64,000 bases of DNA from Hypomesus transpacificus (taxonomy: Eukaryota; Chordata; Actinopteri; Osmeriformes; Osmeridae). The notes under the pieces are model-generated. The model was not told the origin of the DNA, made no database searches, and worked only from the letters and a program-made list of their open reading frames with translations. The stretch covers positions 8,962,185-9,026,184 of the forward strand of contig NC_061066.1 of assembly GCF_021917145.1 (NCBI RefSeq), given 5' to 3'. This document shows, piece after piece, positions 9,826 through 24,334 of the stretch (position 1 is its first letter; each line of letters starts with the position of its first letter). Position numbers and translations under genes: made by a program.

Positions 9826-12800
9826 ATGAAGAAGGAGCAAGTTGTCAACTGTCAGTTTTCGGCCTGGTATCCGATATTTAAGAAACATACTATCAAAAGG
9901 TAAACCCATACACCAGACAAGAATAGTGTTGAACATGTTGTTAATGGTTTTGCCCCCCCAAAAAATGCTAACATTGACACGGTAGCTAAAATAGCTAACT
10001 TAGCTTGCTAACGTTGTCCAGTTGGGCAGTTGTGCACTTGACAAGTATTAGAGTTAACATTTGCTAAGACTTGTGCTTATTGTGAAGGTGAATTTATGTT
10101 TCCTTTATGTGGCCGGAGACAACAATCCGGATTCTTTAGACTAGATTATGCCTGTCATCGTATCCTGGGACAACGGGGATAACAAAGTTATCAAATAAGT
10201 GCACACCTGTCAAATAGATGTGTGGTGTAGCTTGCCGCTATTTAGTTTGTGTGATTTATCCGTTGTCGTGGTCGTCGTAGACGGTGATGATCCTATTCAT
10301 TCTGTTTTGTAGTTTGATTCTTCCGCTGCCTCAGAATGTAATTGATTATTTACTGGACGATGGAACACTGGTAGTTTCTGGGGGGTAAGCACAGAAACAC
10401 ACACACCCATTCACACGCGCACACACATGCATATGCACACACACACACATAAACAAACTCACAGTTAGTGTTTCTTCTCTACAGGGACAACAGCACACAG
10501 CAAAACCAAACTAACAGTGATTCAGAGGAAGAAGAGGACATTCAGGTACAGACCAAACAAACCGAACTGTAGATGAACAATCTTCTATTTGAAAATTACA
10601 ATATTGTTTAACATTAATGTTATCGGTGTTTTGTTTTCATCCTCTAAATCACAAGTGGTCAGATGATGAAACAACCACCACTGTCATAGTAAGTCAACAT
10701 ATAAATATTTTAACAGATATTTGCATCTGTTTATGAATCTAAACTGCTGCTTCCTTGTGTGTATAAATAAAGCTTGGCTGTGTTTTTTAGGCTCCGGAGT
10801 TCCCAGAATTCAATTCCAAGGTGTTGGAAGCCATAAACACCCTTGGAGGGCGAGTCTTTCCCAAGCTCAACTGGAGCGCCCCAAAGGTACATATCTCTCT
10901 CACAGCTCTAGATTCTCTCTCTCTTGGAAGTCGCTTTGGATTAAAGCGTCTGCTAAATGCATAAATGTAAATGTAGATTCCAGACTTCCCTGTGTACCTC
11001 AGGTTAAATACTATATAGATATGTTTCCGTTGACAAGACTACAACCTCTCATTCAAACACATATGAGGGACACTGAAAGAGTTTGCAATGTGGTGATTCC
11101 TGATGATTTATCTTTGAATATTTCTCTCTCTCTCCTTTTCTTCTCTCTCCCTACCCCCCCCCCCCTCTCTCTCCTTCCAGGACGCTAACTGGATTGCTCT
11201 GAACAGCTCCCTGCAGTGTCAGAGTCTAAGCGATATCTTCCTGCTCTTCAAGAGCTCTGACTTCATCACCCACGACCTCACACAGCCGTAAGAAAGCACG
11301 CAGCTTTTTAGCGTCGGGGGGATTTCAGACGTCTCGGTCTCCTATCCGCAGCTGAAGCTCTGGAGGGCAGTGCCTCAGCTGTCCTGTCAGAGTGGTTGTG
11401 AGAGACGGACCCCTGCTTCAGATAGACTTCTTCTTTTGGGTTACAACGCCTGGTTGTTTCAGCCCTGGTATAGGCAACACTTAATTAGCTGGTTGATTTA
11501 CGACGCTTCCACAATGTACCGAGGCCTTTGATGCATGGGATGCAGCTCTCATTGATTTTGTGTGTTTGTGTGGTGTGTGTGGTGTGTGTGTTTGTGTGGT
11601 GTGTGTGGTGTGTGTGGTGTGTGTGTTTGTGTGGTGTGTGTGGTGTGTGTGTGTGGTGGGCTGTCAGTCTTGTGATTGATTGTTTTCCTCCCTCTACAGA
11701 TTCCTTCACTGCAGTGACCAGGACACTCCGGATCCACCTATCAACTATGAAGTATGATACACACACCTACACACACGGTTGGGATCTTTAGTGTCTCCCA
11801 GTTTTCTCATTCAGTGCTGACGGAGCTGTGCTGCTGTGCTCTGCAGCTGGTCCTCAGGAAGTGGAGTGAGTTGATCCCTGGAGGAGAGTTCAGGTGTTTC
11901 GTCAAAGAGAACAAACTGATAGGTGAGGTGGAGGAGTAGAGGAGCATATTCTTTACATCGTCTTGACCCCCGGTAGTGAACTGAAGCCGATAGGCTATCA
12001 GATTGAATAAGCATCTGTGTCTGTGTATCCCTCTCTGTGTGTCCCCTGCAGGTATCTCTCAGAGAGACTACACCCAGCATTACCATCACGTCTCTAAGCA
12101 GGAGGCTCAGATCTCCCAGTCCATTCAAGAGTTCTTCAGCCAGAACATCCAGCACCGCTTCCTGGAGGAAGACTGTGAGTCTCTTCTGATATCCCTCTAT
12201 CTGCGGTCTCTCTCTACTGTCTCCACAGTCTCTCTCCAGTCTATTTGCGGTCTCTTTCTAGTGTCTCCACAGTCTCTCTCCAGTCTCTGTGTAGTATATT
12301 GCATTATCCGCATTGTATCGATGATTGACCGTAATATTTCAGAATATTTTTTTCTTCTGTTTTACAGTTGTTTTGGATGTCTACAGAGACAGCTGGGTTA
12401 GTTATATATTTCTTTATGATATATTTGACATCCAACCATATTGTTGTTGTACCTTTGTGTCTGTCTCAGGGGGTTTTCAACCCATGTTTATGTGTGTGAC
12501 AGGGAAAGGTGTGGCTGATCGATCTGAACCCCTTTGGTGAGGTCACCGATTCTCTTCTCTTCACGTGGGAGGAGCTAACCTCAGGGAACAGCCTTTCTGC
12601 CAATCAGGAAGAGGGGGACACAGCCCAGCAGGTGAATGACTATTCTGTGACATCACCGCTGTCCACGTGAACCGGATCCTCCCACAAGCTGCTATGGTGC
12701 AAACTGTGTGTGTGTGTGTGTGTCCAGGAGGCCCCTGCGTTCCGCCACACCACCAGCGAGGTGACAGTCCAGCCGAGCCCCTGTCTGAGCTACAGGATCC

Positions 12801-13342
12801 CCCGTGACTTTGTGGACCTGTCGAGCGGCGAGGACGCCTACAAGCTCATCGACTTCCTCAAACTGGTGAGAGAACAAGCCACTGCAGAGTAGCTCGTTCT
12901 TGCAGGAAGCAGGAAGTGAACTCCCGAACAGGAAGTGTAGCAGGAAGTGAACACCCAAACAGGAAGTGAAGCAGGAAGTGAACACCCAAACAGGAAGTGA
13001 AGCAGGAAGTGAACACCCAAACAGGAAGTGATATCCACGTCTCGCTTGAGACACTTTTAACGCCTTGATTGTCTTTGTCGGCCGTTAACTGTAACAGCAC
13101 TCCACAAAGACAAATATTTTAATAACCTTTTGTTGACTTGTTCTGCAACACACACACACACACACACACAAACTCTGGCCAAACATTTGCCAACTGTCAA
13201 ACAATGTAGGACAGGTCCCAAACACATCAGAGATAAGACGTCTCTTTCACCACTCACTGTGTCTGTAGTCTGACTTTCTCACTTATCCCCGCAGAAAAAG
13301 AACCAGCAGCAAGAAGAAGAGGAAGAGGAGGCACAACAGTGA
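9826..13342 (+). CDS. cdc123: Cell division cycle protein 123 (eIF2 assembly factor, D123 family)
   Basis: ATP-grasp-fold chaperone that joins the eIF2 gamma subunit to alpha and beta (family knowledge). Exons: 9826-9899, 10313-10384, 10485-10545, 10656-10688, 10791-10886, 11181-11287, 11700-11751, 11847-11922, 12052-12174, 12368-12396, 12503-12631, 12728-12865 and 13295-13342, giving 1038 nt and 345 residues (human 336). Conserved runs in order: [33 protein letters not shown], an acidic SDSEEEED stretch, [57 protein letters not shown], then the metal/ATP-site region [19 protein letters not shown] and [19 protein letters not shown]. The tail is Glu/Gln rich, ending EEAQQ. The ATG is the first in frame and matches the family N terminus. 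Confidence 0.97.
10924..10975 (+). mobile_element. SINE tail fragment (copy 5, opposite orientation)
   Basis: AGTCGCTTTGGATTAAAGCGTCTGCTAAATGCATAAATGTAAATGT is the reverse complement of the conserved end of the SINEs at 7463, 26751, 38428 and 52281. Only the 3' tail is present. It lies in cdc123 intron 5, 38 bp from the exon-5 donor. Confidence 0.7.
11555..11664. repeat. GTGTGTGGT/TGTTTGTGT minisatellite
   Basis: Imperfect tandem repeats of TGTGTGGTGTGTG with TTTGTG interruptions in cdc123 intron 6, upstream of exon 7. It produces spurious Cys-Val and His-Thr open frames on both strands. Confidence 0.85.
12904..13036. repeat. Minisatellite with eight AGGAAGTG sites
   Basis: About four copies of a 31-bp unit containing CAGGAAGTGAACACCCAAA and CAGGAAGTGAAG. 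It starts about 40 bp after the cdc123 exon-12 donor. Each half unit carries GGAAGTG, the core ETS-family binding sequence, eight in all. Regulatory use is not shown. Confidence 0.85.
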
Positions 13343-13432
13343 CCTACATCGCTGCAACAGAGACACACGTACACTGTTGTTGCATGTAAATAACTTGGTC
13401 AGTAAACATTCTATTTTACCCTTTGCCCCTGG

Positions 13433-13438
13433 ATTAAA
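13433..13438 (+). terminator. Candidate cdc123 polyadenylation signal ATTAAA
   Basis: ATTAAA 91 bp after the cdc123 stop codon. No AATAAA occurs nearer. The sequence from here to about 14129 is unique, AT-rich and without recognisable coding potential. Confidence 0.5.
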
Positions 13439-14129
13439 ATCAACAAACACAAGGGGGATTAAAAGAGTAATCTGTCTGTTACAGACAGAACGTTCTGTGT
13501 GGGACTAGAATGGAGGGGATTTGACCCGGAAGCCAAGCATCATGTAAGCTGGTTTCATCCACCATACAGTGTGTCTTCCACTTGTTCGAGATCTATATGC
13601 ATAAAGGGTCATGCAGAAGGACAAGCTTAAGCAAATCTCTCTGTTCTGTGGGTCTCCTGTTTCTTCTTCTGTAAATACTGGAACCTCGTGTTCTCTCAAA
13701 AGGCTGTGTGCTCGGCCAGATAGCAGCACTAAATAATGACTGGCTTTGTAGTGCAGCTCTGAAAGAACTTAGTCTTATCATGGTATGTATGTACAGTGTT
13801 ATGTTATTAACGTAATCAGTATCCCACAAGGTTAGCATACACATAAGCAGCTCACACACTCACTTCACATAAAGTACATTTTAGGGGGGGAAAGGGGTGG
13901 TATAGACACTCTAATAGCAATATGAACATTTGTGCATGATGTTATAAGCATTCATATATCCCATCATCTTTGGTTCCTGTAAAAGTATTTCTTTTTGTCT
14001 TTGTTTAGTTTTAACATGTTTGTGGATAACAGGGGTTCTGATTGGGTAATAAATGTGTGGCTTACATCATGTTTCCCTGTCTCTGTCTTTGGCCAATAGG
14101 AATTCAAGCCCTTTATGAATTTCATCAAG

Positions 14130-14538
14130 TGTATTCTATGGAAGCAAATAAGTGACATAATGTTTTGAAATTAAAAGGTATTGAATACTTATATTGAAAT
14201 TTAAACACCACCGAATTTTGGGGTTTTGAACTCACCTCTTAAAAATCTGAGAAATAAATTCAGGTTGCTCGAATTTCAAAAAGAAAAATTCTGATTCCCC
14301 CTTCTCAAGCTTAAGAAATTCAAATGAACAAAATTCATGCTGCTCAAATTCGAAAGGTGAAATACGTTGAAAAATATTTTTTATATTGAAATAAAGTCCT
14401 ATTTCAATTTGAAACAAGGTTGAATATCAAGAGGTGAATTCAAAACCAAGAAATTTGGTAGTGTTACAATTTTAATATTAAGTATCCAATTCCTTTTAAA
14501 ATTCAAAACATGTCACTGATTTGCTTCCACAGTATTAA
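14130..14538. mobile_element. MITE-like element with about 120-bp imperfect terminal inverted repeats
   Basis: Left arm (14130-14250) and right arm (14420-14538) pair over most of their length. The left reads TATTCTATGGAAGCAAAT then AAGTGACATAATGTTTTG. The reverse complement of the right reads TAATACTGTGGAAGCAAAT then CAGTGACATGTTTTG. Pairing continues through AAAAGGTATTGAATACTTA to TTTTGAACTCACCTCTT versus TTTTGAATTCACCTCTT. There is no transposase frame. Superfamily and target-site duplication could not be fixed by eye. Confidence 0.7.
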
Positions 14539-16495
<1,957 letters not shown>

Positions 16496-17405
16496 TAAGT
16501 AGCCAGTACAGTATACAGTAGCTACTGTAGACCTTAATCAGCATTCAATTTTTTCAGAGCAAAAATAACTTAAGGCAGTTGAAACTTTGTTACGGTGTGG
16601 TACATTCGATCGCAATGTTATCACATGTGCCATATCAGTTTTGATACAATTATTATGGATCTTTCCACGAAATAATTAGCTTTCAAACTGCTTTCAAAAG
16701 GGTTGGTCGATCTTTTGTGTGCTAGCCTACTGATACTATCGAAAGGGTGATGTGGTGTACATTTTCCGTCAGTATCTGTATTATCAGTGGAGACTCCGTG
16801 TGTTGATTTGGAGAAGGGGGTGGGTTGGATTAACTCAACCAGATTAAGGGAAAAGAGAAAAACCTCTGTAGTTAGAAGTAGTTTCATCATTTTGCGTATT
16901 ACGAATAACGATAGTGACACAATGGTGAGATTAAAAATACTACAAATATTTTCTAGCTCAATCCAGTCGCCAGTTTTTCATAATAAATGTCCCCTGTGTG
17001 TTGACACGCAGGTCCATCATTCACCATCTGTCCCCAAATGCGCCTTTGGAGCAAACGGGGCAACATCCCCATCATTACCCTCTGGCCCTCGTTTTCTAAT
17101 AACAAGAGCCTTAGACATGTTTTCAAATTAAAACACAATCCTGGTGTTCTACTGGTGAGACTGCAGGTATGACGTCTCTTAGTGGTGATGTCTGCTTGGT
17201 AGCCTTGACATCCATTTGTTTGTGTGTTGGTGTGGTGACCTGTCCTGCTGAAAACAGCTTTTCCTGTGACCTCTGACCTGGCGGTAACTTGGGCAGGACG
17301 CAGAGATCTGCTCTCCCTTTTGCTCCATGGCAACCGTTCCGATTTGGACACAGTATGGCCATCTGGGCATGAGCACACACACACACTCATAATATACACC
17401 CGCAT

Positions 17406-17442
<37 letters not shown>

Positions 17443-17727
17443 TACACACAAGCACGGATGTGTACATGGAAGTGTGACATGTGGGACGGCGGGTGATGAC
17501 ATGTTTGCGTGGGATCCAGTGTAGCAGACAGTGGAGACATATTAACCAGAGGTCCCATCAGCCTTTGTACTCTTCCTGCAGAGAGAAAGAGAGGGAGAGA
17601 AGGGTCTGTGTGGCATAGTTAAGTCAGAGTGATTTGTGTATAGCTTAGAAACCTGTTCTGGTTTCTCAACCAATACCTGCTCCCGACAGATGGAAGAGAA
17701 GGAGGAGAGGGCAGAAGAGGAGGGGAG

Positions 17728-17758
<31 letters not shown>

Positions 17759-18436
17759 AAAGGAGAGAGAGAGAGGGAGAGAGAGAGAGAAAGAAGGGAG
17801 GACTGGAGAGGAGAAAAGGAGGACAGTTGCTGAGCTTCTCCCAAACTGTCATAAGTCATCAAAGTCCCTGCCCCCTCTATCCTTCCACTTTCCCTCTCTC
17901 TTTCTCTCTCTCTCTCTCCCTCTCTCTTTCTCTCTCTCTCTCTCCCTCTCTCTTTCTCTCTCTCTCTCTCCCTCTCTCTTTCTCTCTCTCTCTCTCCCTC
18001 TCTCTTTCTCTATCCCCCTCTGTGCAGGAAAGGAGGATTTTAGTGTGACTCCCTGAGCTTGTTGTTGTGACACCAAAGCATGACCTCACCTTCATAAATA
18101 GAGCTACGTAGATTACAGTGTTTTTTTTTCATCTAGTAAAACCCAGGAGTGGGCCGATATCTCCCAGAAGCCCCATGTTTGAGACACGGCAACTGGAAGA
18201 GAGTCCTCGACCTGGGCCTCCTTCCCTTTAGAAATGGGACATGCAGGGTTATTGTGGAGTTCCTCGGTCAGCAAAGTGGATCGGCCTTGGTCAGGTTGGG
18301 CTGCAGGCTGGATGAGGGACAGCGTGAGAGAGACTGTCGATGGCAGTTACACAAGCTGCAGTCTGTATTGGCTTTAGCTGGGAGCCTTGGCTGCTATTGG
18401 TGGAGGGAGCTAGCCAGCTGATTTGGAGAGGTGATG

Positions 18437-18770
18437 TGAGGTAATGCAGAGGCTGGCTAGCTGGGTTGCTGGCTGGCTGGCTGGCTGATTGACTGGCTTG
18501 CTGACTGGATGACTGGCTTGCTTGTTGGCTGGCTGAATGGCTAGCTAGCTGGCTTGTTGACTGGATGACTGGCTTGCGGGCTGGCTGACTGGCTAGCTGG
18601 ATTGTTGACTGGATGACTGGCTAGCTGGCTTGTTGACTCGATGACTGGCTAGCTGGCTTGTTAACCGGCTAGTTGGCTTGTTGACTGGATGACTGTCTGG
18701 CTTGCTTGCTGACTGGCTAGCTGGCTGGCTGAATGACTGTCAGAGTGACAGGCTGGCTGACTGGTTGCCT
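18437..18770. repeat. Degenerate GGCT/GACTGGATGACTGGCTAG minisatellite
   Basis: Interleaved GGCTGGCT, GGCTAGCTGGCTTGTTGACT and GGATGACT blocks with variable order. The apparent ancestral unit is the tetranucleotide GGCT or GACT. Located in camk1d intron 1. Confidence 0.85.
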
Positions 18771-19323
18771 GCCTCCAGCTCTCTACCTAGCCTGACCCAA
18801 ATGCTGACTCAATATTTCTGGAGCCATGTAGCATTTTTCTAGTGGTGGATGCAGTGACAGGTCTGTGCTTGTGTGTGTGTGTGTGTGTGTGTGTGATGCC
18901 ATCCTTGGTGTCTTATATCTCTCCCTGTGTGTGTGTGTGTGTTGAATTATTCAACACCAGAAGCCTGTGGTCATGCTGCAAGCGTGCTGCAGCAGGCAGG
19001 TATACTGCAGTTAGGCCACACCTCTCAACAGAATAAAGTCTGAGAGAGAGAGGGAGAGAAAGTGAAAAAGAGAGAGATGGAGATAGAGAGTGATAGAAAG
19101 AGAGATGAAGGGAGGGAGGGAGGGTGAGAAAGGGGCTCAAAAAGGACAAAGGGGTGGATGAGAGAAAGGTGGGACATGTGGTTATAGAACTAAAGACAGA
19201 GTCAGAGAGGACTAAGCAGGAGTGCATTGTGGGAGTGTATATCATCTAGGCCATGCTGGCCTTAATTGAGTGCTCTACTTCCTGACTCCTGGTATTGTGC
19301 TCTTTCTGGGACTGCAGTCCCCC

Positions 19324-19404
<81 letters not shown>

Positions 19405-19550
19405 CTCTCCATCTTTCTCTCACTCTACGTCTCTCTCTACCTTTCTCTACCCCTCTCTCTCTACATTTCTCTACCTCTCCCTCCCTCTCTCTCTCTATAC
19501 CTCTCTCTCTACCTTTCTCTACCCCTCTCTCTCTACATTTCTCTACCTCT

Positions 19551-19611
<61 letters not shown>

Positions 19612-20738
19612 GTCTCAGTGTTTATACTGTATGTCCCTACTGGCCTGAGTTTGAAATCCTTGTGACTTTCTATGACCTTACTCTTATCCCCTGCTGTGCA
19701 GAGACAGAGAATAAAGAAGCACAGTTTTTCAGGGATAGAGGGCTAAGTGGAGCGAGGGATGAAAGGATGGAGGGATGAAGGGAGGGATATGTTTGACCTA
19801 TGATAGTTGTGGAATGAAGAATGTGTGTCAAGATCAGTCACAAGTCAGTTTCACAAGTTACATTTTTGACAGTGTGTACTTTGTGTGTGTGTTAGAGACA
19901 CACACACACACACAAACTGATTGATAGACAATGAGAAAAGCGCTTTCTGATGGATTTTGCGTGGATCGTAATCGGATGTCTTCATTAGAGGATAGGGAAA
20001 AGGATTACCTCTCAATCCCTCCATCCCTCCATCCCCTCTTTTCTCAAGTGGCACAATACCTCCCTTCGCTCCTCCCTTTAAACCATCTGTTTCTTCCACT
20101 TCTGATCCAGTCCATCTTGTTTGGTCTGGGTGCTTGTGTTCGTCTGCATGACCAGATCCTAGGACTTTAGGATAGATTAGGACTGAATGACTTAATCTCA
20201 ATTTACCTTGATAGCATCTCAGTAGCCATGGTTGACACACACACACTCACACACTCACACACACACAAACACACACACAAACACACAATCACGCCCACAC
20301 ACTAATATAGTCTTTTAAACCAGTGGTCTTTGGCCACGGTAGTAGGAAAGTGAAGTCAATGTTTCTCCACAGTTTTTCCCATCTTAATATTCTCTGAGAT
20401 CTAATAAAAACAAATCTCTCAGCATCCATCATTTCCTCTGCTTGGATTGGTGGAAAGAGGGAGGAGTGTATCCCACCTGATTGGCTACTTCAGTACCTGT
20501 TTTTCAGGCCTGTTCAGGCTTGCCAGGAAGGTTCAGACACGTGGACTCTCTTTCCTGCCTCTGTTTTACAATCAGAGCTGTGAATATTTAGCTGTGAAAA
20601 TGTACGATCATAAACATTCGTCCATTATCGTGTCTGCTTCGACAATTACAACCAGCCTGCCAACGTTCCCATGCCTAGGAGGGTATGAGCTCATAAGACT
20701 GGGATGCATTGCAGCATTGCAACTGATGGTCACTTGTC

Positions 20739-20773
<35 letters not shown>

Positions 20774-21712
20774 TCACACCACACTTGGCTACAGTTTCCA
20801 CCAGGCTCAGGAGATGTTGCAGGGAGAAAGTGTAATGACTAATTGAATGTCACAGCAACCAGGATATCTGGAGCAGCAGAGCAAACTGACGTGGTAAATA
20901 GTGCCTCTCGTAGGAGAAGAAACGCAGCATTCCTGCAGCATTGTTGGCTTTGTCACCATACACACACACACATACACACACACACATACACACACACACA
21001 TAAGCGTAAAGACACACCTGCAGCCACAGATTCTTACCACCCTCATGGCGGTGTATACATAAAAGCTGCCTGCATTCTACAAGCCGGTATTCTACAAGCC
21101 GGTATTCTACAGGGTATTTTACAAGCCGGTATCCCGGGGTATTTTACAGGGTATTCTACAAGCCGGTATCTCAGGGTAATCTATGGGGCGTTAGAGAGAT
21201 GAGCTTCATGTGAGTCCTCAGTAGATCGGTCAGGCCAGGCTGCAGGCATCAGGAGAGAGCCACTGGATCCTACAGATCCGTCTGTCCCAGGTAGACTGGC
21301 CGTCCACCGGCAGATCTGTGTCTGCCTGTGGCATGCATGCCAACCCCTCCTTTAATCACTCCATCCTCTACCTCACCCTTCCCTAAGCCATCGGCGTACA
21401 GAGCCACAGTCCACGAGTACGCGGTGGGTTGCAAGGCCACCTACCCCGAAGTGAGAAAATGTCTACAGAACCCGCCACTGACTGGAAGTGCCACATAAGA
21501 TGCTTAGCATAATTGACTTGAGTTCTGTTGAATTATAACCAGTACAACCTGGTTCCAGGGATTTCCCTAGCTCTGCCAGAACGAGGAGAGGGCTGACTCT
21601 TGACTTCCTGAAGCAGGGTAGAGATCAGTGGTGAGAGTACAGTGTTTCGTTCCTGCAGTGTGTGTGTGTGTGTAGTTTTTATAGTTTTCTTCATCTTCCA
21701 TAATCTTCCATG

Positions 21713-22425
21713 TGCTTCTCCTCTGCTCATCCATCTCTCTACCTCTCCTCCTTCCCTCCTTCCCTCATCCCTCTCTCTACCTCTCCTCCTTCCCTCCTTT
21801 CCTCATCCCTCTCTCTACCTCCCCTCCTCCCTTCTTCATCTCTCTCTCTATCTCTCCTCTTCATCCCCCCTCTCCTCTTCATCCCTCTCTCTACCTCTCC
21901 TCCTCATCCCTCTCTCTACCTCTCCTCCTCATCCCTCTCTCTACCTCTCCTCCTCATCCCTCCTCATCCCTCTCTCTACCTCTCCTCCTCATCCCTCCTC
22001 ATCCCTCTCTCTACCTCTCCTCCTTTCCTCCTCTCCTCATCCCTCTCTCTACCTCTCCTCCTCATCCCTCCTCTCCTCCTCATCCCTCCTCCTTCCCTCC
22101 TCTCCTCTTCATCTCTCTCTTTACCTCTCCTCCTCATCCCTCTCTCTACCTCTCCTCCTCATCCCTCTCTCTACCTCTCCTCCTCATCCCTCCTCATCCC
22201 TCTCTCTACCTCTCCTCCTTTCCTCCTCTCCTCATCCCTCTCTCTACCTCTCCTCCTCATCCCTCCTCTCCTCCTCATCCCTCTCTCCACCCTCCTCCTT
22301 CCCTCCTCTCCTCTTCATCTCTCTCTCTACCTCTCCTCCTCATCCCTCTCTCCACCCTCCTCTTTCCCTCCTCTCCTCTTCATCTCTCTCTCTCTACCTC
22401 TCCTCCTCTCCTCCTCTCTCCAGTC
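21713..22425. repeat. Polypyrimidine minisatellite, CTCATCCCTCTCTCTACCTCTCCTC units
   Basis: About 700 bp of almost pure C/T on the plus strand, made of 25-40 bp units. All three plus frames stay open (Ser/Leu/Pro-rich), an artefact of missing purines. Long pyrimidine mirror-like tracts of this type can form triplex DNA; this is inference only. Confidence 0.9.
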
Positions 22426-23857
22426 CTAGTCGATCTGCACTCATACCCAGTGGCAGGTGGGCTGACCCTGTGTGTGTGCAGGGGTCACCCAGGACAGGAT
22501 GTGACCTGGCTTCTACAGTTGCCATGGAGGCCACTTCTCCCTGGCCTGTCACCCCCTGTCAACAGCGTGCTCCACTCACCTCCACTTCCTACCTTCTGAC
22601 AGCCAATGGAGGAAACTTGACAAATAGGGGTGATTGTGAGGAGAGGACTGGAGGGGAAGATACAATGTACCATCTATATGGAGAGAGAGAGAGATCCTTG
22701 GGTCACTATGACTCAGAGGGTCAATCTATGCACTTAAAAGAATACAGAAACATACCTCTGTTCACCCTGACCTGACCTTTGTATTAACTCTGCCATTAAT
22801 ATCCACAGAGTGGATCTGATAATCCCTATAGATATATAATCTATAATCCCCATTTCTCCTAGTTAAGGCTCACGGTACAATATCTTTCCTCACTCCTCTT
22901 CCTTCTGTATAATCACTCCTTGCCTCTCTGTGTCATTTTGGAAGCTTTCCTCTCTACCCTCATCCCCTTATCTCTACCTTCCAGTGTCAAAGTTAGCGAC
23001 AGTAGCTGTGGAATGTTATCACCAGAAACGTAAATTCTCTCCCCTGAGTCAACACATAGTTCACACTTAACTGGGAAAACACCAAGGATATATGCATGGG
23101 TGGATCCATGTCTCTTCTATGGGCGTGCCGTTCGGATCTGTCTGTGGATCTGTCTGTGGATCTGTCTGTGGATCTTTGTGTGGATCTGTGTATGGAGCTG
23201 TGTTTGGATCCGCTTGTATATTACGAATTTGCCTATTTTATGTCTGTAATTGCACAATTTATCTTCTGGAAAGTACCAAGCATTGCCATGGAAATGAGAG
23301 AGAGAAACAGAGGGAGAGGAATGGAGAGATGAGTGCTGTCTCTCTGACTCTGATCCAGAGTGCTGTGGTTAGTGATTGGAGAGTTCCTGGCTGGTGTGAG
23401 ATTGCGATGGACCAGCAGATAAGTGAAGGGAGATACATTCACCTCATGGTCAATCTGGTACACATGTGCACACACACATGCACACACACACACACACATC
23501 TAGACACACACACACACAAACATACAGGCCTCAGGGATAAGGTTGGTCAGCCAGTAAGGTCAATAATGGCAACTGAAACACACAGTCTCATTGCAAACAC
23601 TGTAATTCAAATGACAGCAGTTTACTTCAGAAAGTTGTGTGTTTGTGTGAGACGGTGAAAGTATATTTTAGTAAGAGCTTGGCCTAGTTGTGCAGGTGGA
23701 CATTTAGTTTGTCCTTGAGCTGCAAACTGACTCGTTGGTCAGCAACTGCTGCTATAACACACACACACACACTGCAAAGATAAGTTGAGACCAAAGTCAT
23801 GGTTGCACACATAAACCTGCTCCGTTAAGTCTCTTGAGTGCCTTTAGGTGCCTGCCT

Positions 23858-23889
<32 letters not shown>

Positions 23890-23890
<1 letters not shown>

Positions 23891-23940
23891 TCTGCCTAAC
23901 TGCCTCCCCCCCTCCCCCGGGGGGAGGCAGTTAGGCAGAG
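23890..23940. repeat. Perfect 22-bp inverted repeat (hairpin/cruciform)
   Basis: CTCTGCCTAACTGCCTCCCC plus CC at 23890-23911 is followed, after a 7-nt spacer, by its exact reverse complement at 23919-23940. The centre (CCTCCCCC/GGGGGAGG) is itself palindromic. It is flanked by (TGCC)n on the left and GA-rich sequence on the right. Confidence 0.85.
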
Positions 23941-24303
23941 AGAGAAAATGGGAGAGAGGAGGCAGGCAGGGAGGGAGGAAGCGAGACGCATAGAGAGAGA
24001 GAGAGAGATCTGGGGTTGGACATGGACTTGATATGACTAGAGAGGACATCATCCTGCTTGTGGACGGCCCCCTGCTCGTGTGTGTTGGTCTGCGTCATGG
24101 CAGAGATCAGAGTCTGATGAACGACTGGCTCAAAGGAAACCCCTCCACCCCCCCCCCCCCCCCCTGCACTATAATGGCCTTGTTAGCAAGCTTAGCATAA
24201 TTGCCAGTGGTTGTCAGCCACTGTATGTCAGAGCAACAGGTTCTGTTTTGTGTTTTGAATTAATTGGGGCTTTCGTTAAAGCTGCCGGGGCTGAACACTC
24301 TCA

Positions 24304-24334
<31 letters not shown>

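Noticed and set aside
21642-22775. 377-codon Ser/Leu/Pro-rich plus-strand frame
   Set aside because: Translation of a C/T-only minisatellite that cannot form stop codons; all three frames are open.
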